NCBI GenBank assembly: GCA_031287415.1 | Contig: JAITSY010000013.1 | Span: forward strand, 1 to 48,638 | DNA from: Candidatus Methanorbis basalitermitum | GTDB taxonomy: Archaea > Halobacteriota > Methanomicrobia > Methanomicrobiales > Methanocorpusculaceae | DNA: 48,638 nt | Direction of reading: 5' to 3' | Shown: piece by piece, positions 31,414-40,599 of the stretch | Layout of the letters: the number at the start of each line of letters is the position of its first letter | Position numbering within the stretch: position 1 is the stretch's first letter | Position numbers and translations under genes: made by a program | Notes under the pieces: generated by a model | Seen by the model: the letters and a program-made list of their open reading frames with translations, nothing else | Databases searched by the model: none | What the model was told of the DNA's origin: nothing

Positions 31414-31444
31414 AGACACAAGTACGAAAGGATTGATTTAACAC

Positions 31445-32446
31445 ATGAGATCTGTGAGACCGCGTGCAGGCTCACTCGCATACTATCCTCGCAAGAGGGC
31501 CAAGAGTATTATACCAAAGTACCAGTCCTGGCCACAGTATAACGGGCAGCCCACGCTTCAGGGCTTTGCAGGCTACAAGGCCGGCATGACCCACGTCATC
31601 ATGATTGATGATCACAAAAACAGCCCGACAGAGGGTAGGGACATTATGGTTCCCGTGACCGTAATCGAGATTCCAGCAATGAGGGTTGCCGCAATTCGGG
31701 TCTATGTCAAAGACACCTACGGCAAGCACCCACTTACCGAAGTCTGGGCAGAGGACACTGTCGCACTTTCCAGCAGAATCACCAAAACAAAGATAAACAA
31801 TGCTGCAGCCGCAACCGGGAAGATCAACGCCGCAATGGCAGACGTCGTTGAGATCATGGTTCTGATGTACACCCAGCCGGAAATTATTACCGGTATTCCG
31901 AAAAAGGTACCGGACTTAATGGAGATTCGTGTTGCCGGCGGCAACGCACAGGAGCGCTTTAACTATGCTCTCTTCCTTCTTGGCACCAGCATTAACATGA
32001 ACACCATCCTCTCCGAAGGCCAGTTTGCAGACATCACCGGCATTACCAAAGGAAAGGGATTCTGCGGCGCAGTCAAGAGATTCGGCATCACCCTCAGAAA
32101 AAGAAAGCACGCAAGATCCAAGAAGACTCGCCACATTGGCACTCTTGGTCCGTGGACCCCACATCACGTCCGGTGGCAGGTGCCGATGCCAGGTCAAGTG
32201 GGATTCCAGCAGCGTACGGAATTCAACAAGAGAATCATTAAAATTGGTGACAACCCAGACGAAATTAACCCGGCGGGAGGCTTCCTCCACTACGGTCTTG
32301 TTCGAAACAGTTATGTCCTGATTAAGGGTTCCATCCCAGGCCCGGCAAAACGCCTTGTCCGTCTCCGTCCCGCAACTCGCATGGGCGAACAGACCATCCA
32401 GACACCGGTTGTCGAATTTGTGAGTCTCCAGAGCAAGCAGGGGTGA
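31445..32446 (+). CDS. rpl3: Ribosomal protein uL3
   Basis: A large-subunit assembly initiator with an extension reaching the peptidyl transferase centre. It has 333 residues, the archaeal length (bacterial L3 is about 210). The core motif [14 protein letters not shown] and the loop [20 protein letters not shown] near 240 are well kept. It opens the S10-type operon and is preceded by GGATTGAT. Confidence 0.96.
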   Translation: MRSVRPRAGSLAYYPRKRAKSIIPKYQSWPQYNGQPTLQGFAGYKAGMTHVIMIDDHKNSPTEGRDIMVPVTVIEIPAMRVAAIRVYVKDTYGKHPLTEVWAEDTVALSSRITKTKINNAAAATGKINAAMADVVEIMVLMYTQPEIITGIPKKVPDLMEIRVAGGNAQERFNYALFLLGTSINMNTILSEGQFADITGITKGKGFCGAVKRFGITLRKRKHARSKKTRHIGTLGPWTPHHVRWQVPMPGQVGFQQRTEFNKRIIKIGDNPDEINPAGGFLHYGLVRNSYVLIKGSIPGPAKRLVRLRPATRMGEQTIQTPVVEFVSLQSKQG

Positions 32447-32454
32447 TCTGGCCG

Positions 32455-33201
32455 ATGAAAGCAAACGTAAAAGCAATTAACGGTTCTGTTCTCCATGAAA
32501 TCGAGCTTCCGGCAGTCTTCACTGAAGAGTACCGCCCGGACCTTATCAAGAGAGCTGTCCTCGCCTACCAGAGTGAACAATACCAGCCGTACGGTGCAAG
32601 CCCATATGCAGGTATGAGAACTTCTGCAGAAGGCTGGGGTTCCAAACGCGGCGAATCCAAGATCCCGCGTATCAAGAATGGATCCCGCGGCGCAAAAGTT
32701 CCGCAGACCAAGGGCGGTCACCCGGCACACGCACCGAAAGTTGAGAAAATCCTTGTTGAAAAGATCAACAAAAAAGAGAAGGTAAAAGCAATTCGCTCTG
32801 CAATTGCAGCAACCATGAACACCGGACTCGTTGCTGCCCGCGGCCACAAGTTCGACGGTGACGCAGCAATTGTTGTTGAGAACGCCTTTGAATCACTTGA
32901 AAAAACTGCAGAGGTCAGAAAGGCACTGATCGCTCTTGGACTCGGAGCAGACCTTGAGCGTGCAAAGAACTCCCGTGCAATCCGTGCTGGCCGCGGAAAG
33001 ACACGAGGGCGCAAGTACAAACAGGCAAAATCCGTCTTGATCGTCACCGCAGCCCGGGGATTTCTCGCAGGTGCAAACCTTGCAGGTGTCGATGTAATGC
33101 AGGTCACATCTCTGAACGCAAATGTCCTGGCACCCGGAACACACGCAGGCAGACTTACAGTCTGGACTGAGGCAGCTGTCAGGAAGCTCGGGGAGGCATA
33201 A
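32455..33201 (+). CDS. rpl4: Ribosomal protein uL4
   Basis: Binds 23S rRNA near the exit tunnel; in many organisms it also autoregulates its operon. It has 248 residues from ATG 32455; a GTG at 32443 would add four residues, but GGGGTGATC lies at the right distance from the ATG. The extended tunnel loop with YGASPYAGMRTSAEGWGSKR and GSRGAKVPQTKGG is visible. The gene begins 8 bases after rpl3. Confidence 0.95.
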   Translation: MKANVKAINGSVLHEIELPAVFTEEYRPDLIKRAVLAYQSEQYQPYGASPYAGMRTSAEGWGSKRGESKIPRIKNGSRGAKVPQTKGGHPAHAPKVEKILVEKINKKEKVKAIRSAIAATMNTGLVAARGHKFDGDAAIVVENAFESLEKTAEVRKALIALGLGADLERAKNSRAIRAGRGKTRGRKYKQAKSVLIVTAARGFLAGANLAGVDVMQVTSLNANVLAPGTHAGRLTVWTEAAVRKLGEA

Positions 33202-33204
33202 ACA

Positions 33205-33453
33205 ATGGCACTCGCACACCCACTCGTAACAGAAAAAGCCATGGTTCTTCTGGAAAATACCAACCAGATTTCCTTCATTGTGAGAAAGGATGCAACCAAG
33301 GCATCCATCAAGGCAGCACTGGAGATGGATTTCGAAAAGGAGGTCGCATCCATCAACACTATGATGACCACCAAAGGGACCAAGAAGGCAATCATTACCT
33401 TCAAAGAGAAAAACGCTGCTGAAGAGATTCTCTCTCAGCTGGGAATTGTATAA
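33205..33453 (+). CDS. rpl23: Ribosomal protein uL23
   Basis: An exit-tunnel rim protein and docking site for the signal recognition particle. It has 82 residues (HPLVTEKAMVLLENTNQISF start, then KGTKKAIITFKEKNAAEEI). It is short, without the bacterial loop, as expected for archaea. Three bases separate it from rpl4. Confidence 0.95.
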   Translation: MALAHPLVTEKAMVLLENTNQISFIVRKDATKASIKAALEMDFEKEVASINTMMTTKGTKKAIITFKEKNAAEEILSQLGIV

Positions 33454-33464
33454 GGTGAAGCAGC

Positions 33465-34175
33465 ATGGGACACAGAATCAGTACACAGGCACGGGGAAAG
33501 GGAGGACCAACCTACCGCGCCCCATCACATCTGTATAAGGCAGAGCTGAAGCATTTCGGCTCCGCAACCCAGACTGTCACTGCAACCGTCGTTGACATTG
33601 AGCACGATCCGGCACGCCACACCCCAATTGCAGTGGTAAAGATCAACGGCAGGAAGGAGTACGTACTCATCACAGAAGGCATTGGTGTTGGCCATAAAAT
33701 TGCATGGGGACCAGAAGCACATATCCAAAACGGCAACACCCTCCCACTTGCAGCAATTCCAACCGGTATGGCAGTCTGCAACATTGAGGCACGCCCCGGA
33801 GACGGCGGCAAATTCGTCCGTGCAAGTGGGGTACAGGCAATAGTCATCGGTAAATCCGAGGGCAAGGTCGGTGTTCGCATGCCGTCGGGCAAGCCGAAAT
33901 GGTTCCACGAACACTGTCTTGCAACCATTGGTCTGGTAGCCGGTGGGGGACGCGGCGACAAGCCTATCCTGAAAGCAGGAAAACAGTATCACAAGATGAA
34001 GACCTCGGCAACCCGTTGGCCGCGTGTCCGCGGCGTCGCTATGAACGTTATCGACCACCCATTTGGTGGCGGTGGACACCAGCATCCAGGTAAGCCCAAA
34101 ACTGTTGCACGCGGAACTCCGGCAGGCAGGAAAATCGGACATGTCGCGGCGCGCAGAACAGGATACCGGAGGTGA
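33465..34175 (+). CDS. rpl2: Ribosomal protein uL2
   Basis: An essential large-subunit protein for subunit joining and peptidyl transfer. It has 236 residues, starting MGHRISTQARGKGGPTYRAP. The conserved C-terminal VIDHPFGGGGHQHPG holds the functionally important histidines near the peptidyl transferase region. It lies 11 bases after rpl23. Confidence 0.96.
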   Translation: MGHRISTQARGKGGPTYRAPSHLYKAELKHFGSATQTVTATVVDIEHDPARHTPIAVVKINGRKEYVLITEGIGVGHKIAWGPEAHIQNGNTLPLAAIPTGMAVCNIEARPGDGGKFVRASGVQAIVIGKSEGKVGVRMPSGKPKWFHEHCLATIGLVAGGGRGDKPILKAGKQYHKMKTSATRWPRVRGVAMNVIDHPFGGGGHQHPGKPKTVARGTPAGRKIGHVAARRTGYRR

Positions 34176-34181
34176 ACGCAA

Positions 34182-34592
34182 ATGGCAAAGAAAACTACTA
34201 AGAGAATGCCAAAACGACGGGAGGAATATACCTACCACGGCTACACCGTTGAGCAGCTCAAATCCATGTCCATGGAAGAGCTACTTCCAATTATGCCGTC
34301 TAGCGCCCGCCGTAAGATCCTTCGCGGATTTACCCGTGATGAAGAGAATGTCCGCGCGAAGATCGCAGCAGGCGACAGTGTCAGAACCCACGTCCGCTCA
34401 ATGATCATCCTTCCGGAAATGATCGGCAAACATGTCGCCATCTACTCGGGCAAAGAGTTCATCAATATTGAAATTCCAGTAGAAGGCGTGTTCCACTACT
34501 TTGGTGAGTTCGCTCTTACGCGCAAAAAAGTCAGCCACGGCAGCGCCGGTATTGGTGCAACCCGATCGAGTAAGTATGTCCCGTTGAAGTGA
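34182..34592 (+). CDS. rps19: Ribosomal protein uS19
   Basis: A small-subunit head protein contacting the A-site side and uL5. It has 136 residues, the archaeal type with a longer N-terminus (RMPKRREEYTYHGYTVEQLK) than bacterial S19. The C-terminal core includes MIGKHVAIYSGKEFINIEIP. It begins 6 bases after rpl2. Confidence 0.95.
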   Translation: MAKKTTKRMPKRREEYTYHGYTVEQLKSMSMEELLPIMPSSARRKILRGFTRDEENVRAKIAAGDSVRTHVRSMIILPEMIGKHVAIYSGKEFINIEIPVEGVFHYFGEFALTRKKVSHGSAGIGATRSSKYVPLK

Positions 34593-34597
34593 TTGCC

Positions 34598-35071
34598 ATG
34601 GCAAGAACAGAATACAGTAACAAACTTACCGGCGACAGTATCGCTCGTGCAAGGGCGAATGAGCTTGGATGCTCTCCGAAGCACGCAGTAGAGATAGCCA
34701 ACCTCGTTCGCAGCATGATGGCAGGTGACGCAATTGCATATCTTGAACAGGTCATTGCTCTCAAGCGTGCAGTGCCGTTCCATCGCTATGCAAGAAACGT
34801 TGCGCACCAACGAAGCTTAAACGGAAAAACTTTTGGTACCGCATCCGGACGCTATCCAGTCAAGGCTGCCGCAGAGTACATCCGTTTAATCCGCTCCGCA
34901 CAGAAAAATGCCGAGTACGCAGGTCTTGCTCCGGAAAAAATGGCCATTATCCATGCTGCAGCAACCAGAGGCCGATGCACGAAGGCAATCTTCCCCCGCG
35001 CAATGGGCAGAGCGACACCAAAGCACAGAGATACCGTAAACATTGAGCTAATCCTCCGCGAGGTGCAGTAA
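34598..35071 (+). CDS. rpl22: Ribosomal protein uL22
   Basis: An exit-tunnel constriction protein. It has 157 residues from ATG 34598. A GTG at 34589 would add three residues and overlap rps19, so ATG is chosen. The C-terminal tunnel hairpin and the archaeal KTFGTASGRYPVKAAAEYI block are clear. Five bases separate it from rps19. Confidence 0.94.
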   Translation: MARTEYSNKLTGDSIARARANELGCSPKHAVEIANLVRSMMAGDAIAYLEQVIALKRAVPFHRYARNVAHQRSLNGKTFGTASGRYPVKAAAEYIRLIRSAQKNAEYAGLAPEKMAIIHAAATRGRCTKAIFPRAMGRATPKHRDTVNIELILREVQ

Positions 35072-35073
35072 CT

Positions 35074-35775
35074 ATGACGATCGAAAAGAAGTTCGTTGCG
35101 GACGGAGTCCGCAAAGTCCGCGTTGAGCAGTACCTCAACAAAGAGCTGAAGCGTGCCGGGTACGGTGGGATGGATATTGTTCGCACCCCGATCGGCACTC
35201 AGATCACGATCTTTGCAGAAAAACCGGGTATTGTTATCGGTAAGGGTGGCAGGCTCGTTCGCCAGATCACCACCGACCTGACCTCCATTTACGGTATCGA
35301 CTCTCCACAGGTTGAAGTTCAGCAGGTGGCGAACCCAAGTCTAAACGCACAAATCATGGCAGAACGCCTTGCAAACGCACTGGAGCGCGGATGGTACTTC
35401 CGCAAGGCAGGCTCCTCCGTTATCCGCCGTGTTATGGACGCAGGTGCACTGGGATGCGAAGTAATCATCGCGGGCAAGCTGACTGGCGCCCGCGCACGAG
35501 TGCAGAAGTTCGTTGAAGGATACATCAAGCACTCTGGGGAACCGGCTTCGTCCCTTGTTGAGGGCGGATATGCAACGGCTATCAAGAAGCTTGGTATCAT
35601 TGGTGTCCAAGTCAAGATCGTTCCGCCAGGAGCCATCCTGCCGGACCATTTCGAGATCCGCCCGGACGCAGCCCCCACTCCTGCACACGTTGCGAAGGCT
35701 GATGTGTTTGAAACACTCGACGCAAAAAATGTCAGAGATCCAGAAACCGAGCCTGAATTCAGTGAGGAGCCATAA
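35074..35775 (+). CDS. rps3: Ribosomal protein uS3
   Basis: A small-subunit protein at the mRNA entry channel. It has 233 residues with a type II KH domain, whose GKGG loop is at 56-59 (PGIVIGKGGRLVRQI). The S3 C-terminal domain runs from about 90 to 190. An acidic tail (DPETEPEFSEEP) is archaeal-like. It begins 2 bases after rpl22. Confidence 0.95.
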   Translation: MTIEKKFVADGVRKVRVEQYLNKELKRAGYGGMDIVRTPIGTQITIFAEKPGIVIGKGGRLVRQITTDLTSIYGIDSPQVEVQQVANPSLNAQIMAERLANALERGWYFRKAGSSVIRRVMDAGALGCEVIIAGKLTGARARVQKFVEGYIKHSGEPASSLVEGGYATAIKKLGIIGVQVKIVPPGAILPDHFEIRPDAAPTPAHVAKADVFETLDAKNVRDPETEPEFSEEP

Positions 35776-35777
35776 TC

Positions 35778-35978
35778 ATGGCTATCTTCAGAGCAAAAGA
35801 AGTTGCCCAGTTTTCCGAGACCGAACTTGTGGAAAACGAACAGAAACTCAAGAATGAGTTAATTCAACAGTATGGAAAAGTCAGTGCCGGTGGGGCACCG
35901 GAAAACCCCGGAAAGATCCGGGAGATTCGCAGAACTATCGCACGTATTAAAACGGAACAAACCAAACGCCGGGCATAA
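35778..35978 (+). CDS. rpl29: Ribosomal protein uL29
   Basis: A two-helix exit-site protein of 66 residues (FRAKEVAQFSETELVENEQK, then NPGKIREIRRTIARIKTE). It starts 2 bases after rps3. The initiation factor gene often found between it and the Rpp29 gene is absent; only 9 bases intervene. Confidence 0.94.
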   Translation: MAIFRAKEVAQFSETELVENEQKLKNELIQQYGKVSAGGAPENPGKIREIRRTIARIKTEQTKRRA

Positions 35979-35987
35979 GAATCGTCG

Positions 35988-36260
35988 ATGATCACACCAC
36001 AATCGATTCTTCATCACGAACTGATTGGATTATATGCAGTTGTGGTGTGGTCTCGCAACAAAACACAGGAGGGAATGTGGGGGATTATCATCGATGAAAC
36101 CAAAAATACTCTTTCCCTCCGGACAGAGAATGGGATTAAGTGCTTGGAGAAACAACACATATTACTCCGGGTAACCCTCCCGGATAGTGTTGATGTTGTA
36201 ATAGACTGCTCTTGCTTGTCTGTTGCTCCAGCGCGGCGCGTTACGATGCGCGTAAGATGA
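35988..36260 (+). CDS. rnp1: RNase P protein component 1 (Rpp29/Pop4)
   Basis: The Rpp29 subunit of archaeal RNase P binds the specificity domain of the RNA together with Rpp21 (955-1275). It has 90 residues with the Sm-like barrel: ELIGLYAVVVWSRNKTQEGM, then GIIIDETKNTLSLRTENGIK. Its place inside the S10/spc operon between rpl29 and rps17 is conserved in euryarchaea. Confidence 0.92.
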   Translation: MITPQSILHHELIGLYAVVVWSRNKTQEGMWGIIIDETKNTLSLRTENGIKCLEKQHILLRVTLPDSVDVVIDCSCLSVAPARRVTMRVR

Positions 36261-36272
36261 GGGTTAGAAAAT

Positions 36273-36599
36273 ATGGCAAAAAATATCGGTTTAAATGTCG
36301 CAGCCCCAGAAAAGGACTGTGACGACGTAAACTGCCCATTCCACGGCAGCTTACCGGTGCGCGGCCAGGTGATTACCGGTAAGGTCGTGAGTGAGCGCAT
36401 GCAGGGGACCGTTGTCGTCGAACGGAATTACCTTCATTTTGTCAAGAAATATGACAGATACGAAAAGCGTAGTTCCAAAATTCACGCACACATGGCCCCG
36501 TGCCTCGATGCCAGAATTGGCGACGCGGTGAAAATTGCAGAGTGCAGACCATTGAACAAAACAACCTCCTATGCTGTTGTTGAGGTGACACGGGCATGA
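36273..36599 (+). CDS. rps17: Ribosomal protein uS17
   Basis: A primary small-subunit rRNA-binding OB-fold protein. It has 108 residues with an archaeal N-terminal extension ([20 protein letters not shown]), then the core [20 protein letters not shown]. Its stop overlaps the rpl14 start by 4 bases. Confidence 0.95.
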   Translation: MAKNIGLNVAAPEKDCDDVNCPFHGSLPVRGQVITGKVVSERMQGTVVVERNYLHFVKKYDRYEKRSSKIHAHMAPCLDARIGDAVKIAECRPLNKTTSYAVVEVTRA

Positions 36600-36994
36600 A
36601 AGGTTTAACGTCCAAGATCCCGCGCGCACTTCAGACAGGCACCAGGATGGTTTGTGCAGACAACACGGGCGCCCGCGTTGTACAAATTGTTTCCGTTTTC
36701 GGTTACCATGGTGTCAAGAACCGGCAGCCGAAGATGGGTATCGGCGACCTTGCGACAGTTTCCGTCAAGAAAGGAACACCGGACATGAAGAGAAAGCTGG
36801 TAAAAGCAGTTGTTGTCCGTCAGAAGAAAGAATTCCGCCGTCCAAGCGGTCTGCGTGTTTCTTTCGAAGAGAATGCAATGATCCTCTTAAACGATAACGG
36901 CGACCCCCGCGGTACCGATATCAAGGGCCCGGTTGCACGTGAAGTTGCCGAACGGTTCCCAAAGGTCGGATCGATGGCAACGATCATTATCTAA
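36596..36994 (+). CDS. rpl14: Ribosomal protein uL14
   Basis: A large-subunit protein at the interface and the binding partner of aIF6. It has 132 residues. The signature [20 protein letters not shown] and the later [20 protein letters not shown] are present. ATGA overlap with rps17 shows coupling. Confidence 0.96.
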   Translation: MKGLTSKIPRALQTGTRMVCADNTGARVVQIVSVFGYHGVKNRQPKMGIGDLATVSVKKGTPDMKRKLVKAVVVRQKKEFRRPSGLRVSFEENAMILLNDNGDPRGTDIKGPVAREVAERFPKVGSMATIII

Positions 36995-37004
36995 GGTGAA
37001 AAAC

Positions 37005-37373
37005 GTGGCACGTATTGCAAGCATTCAACCGAGAAAACAGAGAAGGTTCCGGTACAACGCATCTATCCATGTTCGCGGTGCGTTCTTACACGCAACTCTC
37101 GCTGCTGATCTCCGTAAGACATATGGCAAGCGCAGTTTCCGTGTTATCACCGGCGACACCGTAAAAGTGCTCCGCGGTGAGTTCACAGGTACCGAAGCTG
37201 CGGTAGACAAAGTTGACATGAAGAACCTGAAAATTCAGGTCCATGGTGTAGTAGTGAAGAGGACAAACGGCGAGGATGTTCCAAGACCACTTGATCCATC
37301 CAAAGTGATGATCACCAAACTGAATCTGAAAGACACCAAACGCGTTGCACGCCTTGAGGTGAAGGCAGAATGA
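37005..37373 (+). CDS. rpl24: Ribosomal protein uL24
   Basis: An assembly-initiating KOW protein. It has 122 residues from a GTG at 37005, preceded by AAGGTGA. A longer frame overlaps rpl14 by reading its C-terminus in another frame and is rejected. The KOW motif is ITGDTVKVLRGEFTGTEAAV. Its stop overlaps rps4e by 4 bases. Confidence 0.94.
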   Translation: MARIASIQPRKQRRFRYNASIHVRGAFLHATLAADLRKTYGKRSFRVITGDTVKVLRGEFTGTEAAVDKVDMKNLKIQVHGVVVKRTNGEDVPRPLDPSKVMITKLNLKDTKRVARLEVKAE

Positions 37374-38089
37374 CTCGTACAAAGCGTATGACAGCACCGG
37401 ACGCGTGGCAGATAGCCCGCAAGGCAAGCAAGTATGTTATCAGCCCTGCATGCGGCCCGCACGATGCCTCTGCCTTGCCAATTGGTATCTGGATTCGCGA
37501 TCACATGAACCTCGCCAGGAACACCAAAGAAGTCAAGAAGATTCTTCATGACCGTAATGTTGTCCTGAATGGCAAAGTTGTGACCGATGAACATATCGGT
37601 ATTGGCGTGTTTGACATCGTCAGTTTCCCAAAGATTGACAAACATTACCTGATTCTTGTTGATGCAAAAAGACGCCACATCGGGCGTGAGATCCTTGCAG
37701 AGGCATCAAAAATCCAGCTGGTGAAGATTGCAAACAAGACCACGCTTGCTGGAGGCAAGACGCAAATCAATCTTACGAGTGGTGCAAATTTCATCGGTGA
37801 CAACACCTACAAAGGTAAAGATTCCCTTGTTATTGGTCTTTCTGATGATGACCGCAATGTTGTCCAGCAGCATTTTCCATTCGCGGTTGGCAACACAGCA
37901 GTCATCATCGGAGGTCAACATACGATGAAGACCGGAAAAATCGTTGAAATACTAATCCAGCAGTCATCTCTTCCAAATCGGGTGATTCTTGAGGATGCAG
38001 CCGGTGAAAAGTTTGAAAGTGTCGAGGACTACGTTTATATGATCGGTACCTCCGAGTCTTTCCTTTCCGCCTGGGGTGTTGATGCATGA
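37370..38089 (+). CDS. rps4e: Ribosomal protein eS4
   Basis: A small-subunit protein with S4-type RNA-binding and KOW domains, 239 residues. The S4 part spans about 43-105 (IWIRDHMNLARNTKEVKKIL). The KOW part is near 175 (PFAVGNTAVIIGGQHTMKTG). Stops and starts overlap by 4 bases with both neighbours (uL24, uL5), marking a tightly coupled block. Confidence 0.95.
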   Translation: MTRTKRMTAPDAWQIARKASKYVISPACGPHDASALPIGIWIRDHMNLARNTKEVKKILHDRNVVLNGKVVTDEHIGIGVFDIVSFPKIDKHYLILVDAKRRHIGREILAEASKIQLVKIANKTTLAGGKTQINLTSGANFIGDNTYKGKDSLVIGLSDDDRNVVQQHFPFAVGNTAVIIGGQHTMKTGKIVEILIQQSSLPNRVILEDAAGEKFESVEDYVYMIGTSESFLSAWGVDA

Positions 38090-38601
38090 GTGACATGCAA
38101 AAGCCCTACGTTGCGAAGGTCGTTGTCCACATGGGTGTCGGCGAGGCAGGCGAGCGGCTTGTCAACGCGGAAAATATCCTGACAGACCTTACGGCAGGTT
38201 CCAAGCCAATCCGTTCCTATGCCAAGAATACACTTCCGGCTTTTGGTGTTCGCCGTGGTCAACCGATCGGCTGCAAGGTTACTCTTCGCGGTGAGAAAGC
38301 AATGACGTTCCTTGTAACGGCACTAAAGAGGTATGCAGTGGAGAATGTTTTACACGCACGCCAGTTTGATGCAACCGGTAACTTTGGTTTCGGTATTGAG
38401 GAGCACACGGACTTTCCGGGTCAGTCCTACGACCCGAAAATAGGTATCTACGGGATGGATATCATCGCCGTTATCGAGAAAAAAGGCACGAGAACGGCAC
38501 GCAGAAAGATCCAACAGAAGAGACTCAACACCAAACTGCAGGTTGCCCGTGAGGAGTCCATGGCATTTGTGACCGAGACATTCAGCATTGAGGTGGAGTA
38601 A
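38086..38601 (+). CDS. rpl5: Ribosomal protein uL5
   Basis: The 5S rRNA-binding protein of the central protuberance. It has 171 residues (KVVVHMGVGEAGERLVNAEN; GIYGMDIIAVIEKKGTRTAR). It overlaps rps4e by four bases. Confidence 0.95.
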   Translation: MSDMQKPYVAKVVVHMGVGEAGERLVNAENILTDLTAGSKPIRSYAKNTLPAFGVRRGQPIGCKVTLRGEKAMTFLVTALKRYAVENVLHARQFDATGNFGFGIEEHTDFPGQSYDPKIGIYGMDIIAVIEKKGTRTARRKIQQKRLNTKLQVAREESMAFVTETFSIEVE

Positions 38602-38604
38602 AAT

Positions 38605-38775
38605 ATGGCAGCAAAAGACAACGGCAAAGTCCGGCAGAAAAAGTATGGCCGTGGTGCAAACCAATGTCAGCTTTGCGGACGTAAGCAGGGACTTGTGCGC
38701 AGATACAACATTTACTTCTGCCGTCAGTGCTTCCGCGAATGGGCACCCACGATGGGCTTTAAGAAGATGAACTAA
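38605..38775 (+). CDS. rps14: Ribosomal protein uS14, zinc type
   Basis: A small-subunit head protein of 56 residues with a four-cysteine zinc site: C21 and C24 (CQLCG), C39 and C42 (CRQC). Ending MGFKKMN is typical of archaeal S14. It begins 3 bases after rpl5. Confidence 0.96.
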   Translation: MAAKDNGKVRQKKYGRGANQCQLCGRKQGLVRRYNIYFCRQCFREWAPTMGFKKMN

Positions 38776-38789
38776 GAGGTGAACGGAGA

Positions 38790-39182
38790 ATGACAAAACA
38801 GAATCCGATTGCAGACGCAATGAGCGCTATCAAGAATGCTGGCGACACCGGCAAGCTTGCAGTGACCGTTGAGCCGGCAAGCCGCCTCTTTGGTGACATG
38901 CTTAACGTCATGCAGGAATACGGATATATTAATAATTTCGAGAGAGTTGAGGATGACAGAGGGGATCAGTATGAAATTTCTCTTACCGGCAGCATCAACA
39001 AGTGCGGCGTTATTACCCCCCGCTTCTCGGTGAAAGTTGAGGAACTCGAGTCATGGGAACCAAGATACCTTCCGGGAAAGGGTTTTGGAATTATTATTCT
39101 GACCACTTCCAAAGGCGTCATGTCCCACGAACAGGCACGTAAGCTTGGCGTTGGGGGCGAGCTGTTAGGATACGTCTTCTAA
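38790..39182 (+). CDS. rps8: Ribosomal protein uS8
   Basis: A primary central-domain 16S rRNA-binding protein of 130 residues (NPIADAMSAIKNAGDTGKLA; the last third has RYLPGKGFGIIILTTSKGVM). It is preceded by AGAGGTGA, 14 bases after rps14. Confidence 0.95.
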   Translation: MTKQNPIADAMSAIKNAGDTGKLAVTVEPASRLFGDMLNVMQEYGYINNFERVEDDRGDQYEISLTGSINKCGVITPRFSVKVEELESWEPRYLPGKGFGIIILTTSKGVMSHEQARKLGVGGELLGYVF

Positions 39183-39198
39183 GGGAGAGGAAATAAGT

Positions 39199-39723
39199 AT
39201 GCAAGAAATAGTTTTCCACATTCCAGAAGGGGTAACTGTCACCAAGGAAGGTGATCTCGTAATGGTAAAGGGTTCCAGGGGTTCCCTTGCACGTATTATG
39301 TACCATCCGGCAATCGATATTGCTGTGGAGGATGGTTCAGTGAAGCTCACCACCGAGTCTATGAGACGCCGTGTGTATGCATTGCTTGGCACGTACAATG
39401 CCCACCTTCAGGTGATGGCAAAGGGTGTTACCGAGGGGTACGAGTACCACATGAAAGTTGTCTATAATCACTTCCCGATTCAGGTGAAGATTGCAGGCGA
39501 CCGCATTGAGATCGCCAACTTTCTTGGAGAAAAACAGGCACGCTATGCAAAAATTGTCGTGGGCGTGAAGGTAAAGGTCCAGGGTGACGAGCTGATCCTA
39601 AACGGCATTGATCGGGAAAAGATCGGAACCACCGCGGCAAACGTCGAGCAGGCCTGTAAAGTCCGCAATCGCGATCCGCGTGTGTTCCAGGACGGGATCT
39701 ACATCACCAACAGAGGTGCCTAA
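39199..39723 (+). CDS. rpl6: Ribosomal protein uL6
   Basis: A protein near the sarcin-ricin and GTPase centre, 174 residues with two homologous domains (about 1-80 and 85-170). The KLTTESMRRRVYALLGTYNA region begins the interdomain part. It begins 16 bases after rps8 behind AGGGAGAGG. Confidence 0.95.
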   Translation: MQEIVFHIPEGVTVTKEGDLVMVKGSRGSLARIMYHPAIDIAVEDGSVKLTTESMRRRVYALLGTYNAHLQVMAKGVTEGYEYHMKVVYNHFPIQVKIAGDRIEIANFLGEKQARYAKIVVGVKVKVQGDELILNGIDREKIGTTAANVEQACKVRNRDPRVFQDGIYITNRGA

Positions 39724-39724
39724 C

Positions 39725-40147
39725 ATGGCGAGTGAAATAAAGAAACAGATTCGTGCACGTGCTGCAAAAAAGGCAAGATTCTCCCGCCAGTGCCTCTGTA
39801 CAAAGGTTAAGCTGGCTGACACCTGGCGCAGACCTCGCGGCCTGCACAGCAAGCAGCGCAAGGATTTCCGCGCAAAGGGTGCACACCCGGAGGCAGGATT
39901 TGGAGCACCGGTGGCAATCCGCGGATTTCATCCGAGCGGCTACCGCGAGGTTTTGGTGTTCAGACCGGCTGATCTTGAAGAGATCGACGCAGGTACCACT
40001 GCTGCCCGCATCGGTGCATCCGTTGGGGGTCAGAAACGTGCAGCCATTCAGATGAAAGCAGCAGTCCTTGGTATCAAGATCCTGAACCCGAAAGAGACAA
40101 TGGCAGTTGTTGAAGTATCTGGAGATGGGGGGGAGAGGATCCAATGA
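39725..40147 (+). CDS. rpl32e: Ribosomal protein eL32
   Basis: An archaeal/eukaryotic large-subunit protein, 140 residues from ATG 39725, one base after the rpl6 stop. The core TWRRPRGLHSKQRKDFRAKG is diagnostic. An upstream frame extension overlapping rpl6 is rejected. It overlaps rpl19e by 4 bases. Confidence 0.94.
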   Translation: MASEIKKQIRARAAKKARFSRQCLCTKVKLADTWRRPRGLHSKQRKDFRAKGAHPEAGFGAPVAIRGFHPSGYREVLVFRPADLEEIDAGTTAARIGASVGGQKRAAIQMKAAVLGIKILNPKETMAVVEVSGDGGERIQ

Positions 40148-40596
40148 GCGATCTTGTTTCCCAACGCCGTCTTGCAGCGGCTGTTCTCGGATGCGGAATG
40201 AACCGCGTCTGGATCAGTCCAGAAAAGCTTTCCGAGGTGCAGAATGCAATGTCTCGAGAAGATATCCGCAATCTGATCGATGAGGGTGCAATCTCTTTCC
40301 ATCAGAAGAAAGGAATCTCCCGCGGGCGTGCACGGGCACGCATTGCTAAGCGCGCATACGGGCACTGCAAAGGACCGGGACGCCGCGGCGGTGCAAAGAA
40401 CGCACGCACCCCGTCAAAGATCCAATGGATCAAGAAGATCCGTGCACAGCGTAAAGAGCTTCGTGTACAGCGTGAGGCAGGTTCCATTATGAGCTCTGAA
40501 TACCGCAGACTCTATCGCCGTGCGGCAGGCGGTCAGTTCCGTAACGTTGCTCACCTGAAAGCCCAGATTGCGATCGTTGCTTCTCGGAGGGACTAA
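40144..40596 (+). CDS. rpl19e: Ribosomal protein eL19
   Basis: A highly basic large-subunit protein of 150 residues that forms an intersubunit bridge. Typical segments are GCGMNRVWISPEKLSEVQNA and KRAYGHCKGPGRRGGAKNAR. It is coupled to rpl32e by an ATGA overlap. Confidence 0.96.
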   Translation: MSDLVSQRRLAAAVLGCGMNRVWISPEKLSEVQNAMSREDIRNLIDEGAISFHQKKGISRGRARARIAKRAYGHCKGPGRRGGAKNARTPSKIQWIKKIRAQRKELRVQREAGSIMSSEYRRLYRRAAGGQFRNVAHLKAQIAIVASRRD

Positions 40597-40599
40597 ATA

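Larger units (their letters stand above)
30542..31444. other. 900-base leader/intergenic region before the ribosomal operon
   Basis: No gene is recognised. From the left it has AT-rich sequence around 30600, unrecognised GC-mixed sequence to 31060, repeat C3 (31078-31130), repeat B7 (31296-31368) and a short hairpin (31391-31413) directly before rpl3. Such a long space upstream of the S10-type operon is unusual and may hold the promoter plus a long leader. Confidence 0.45.
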
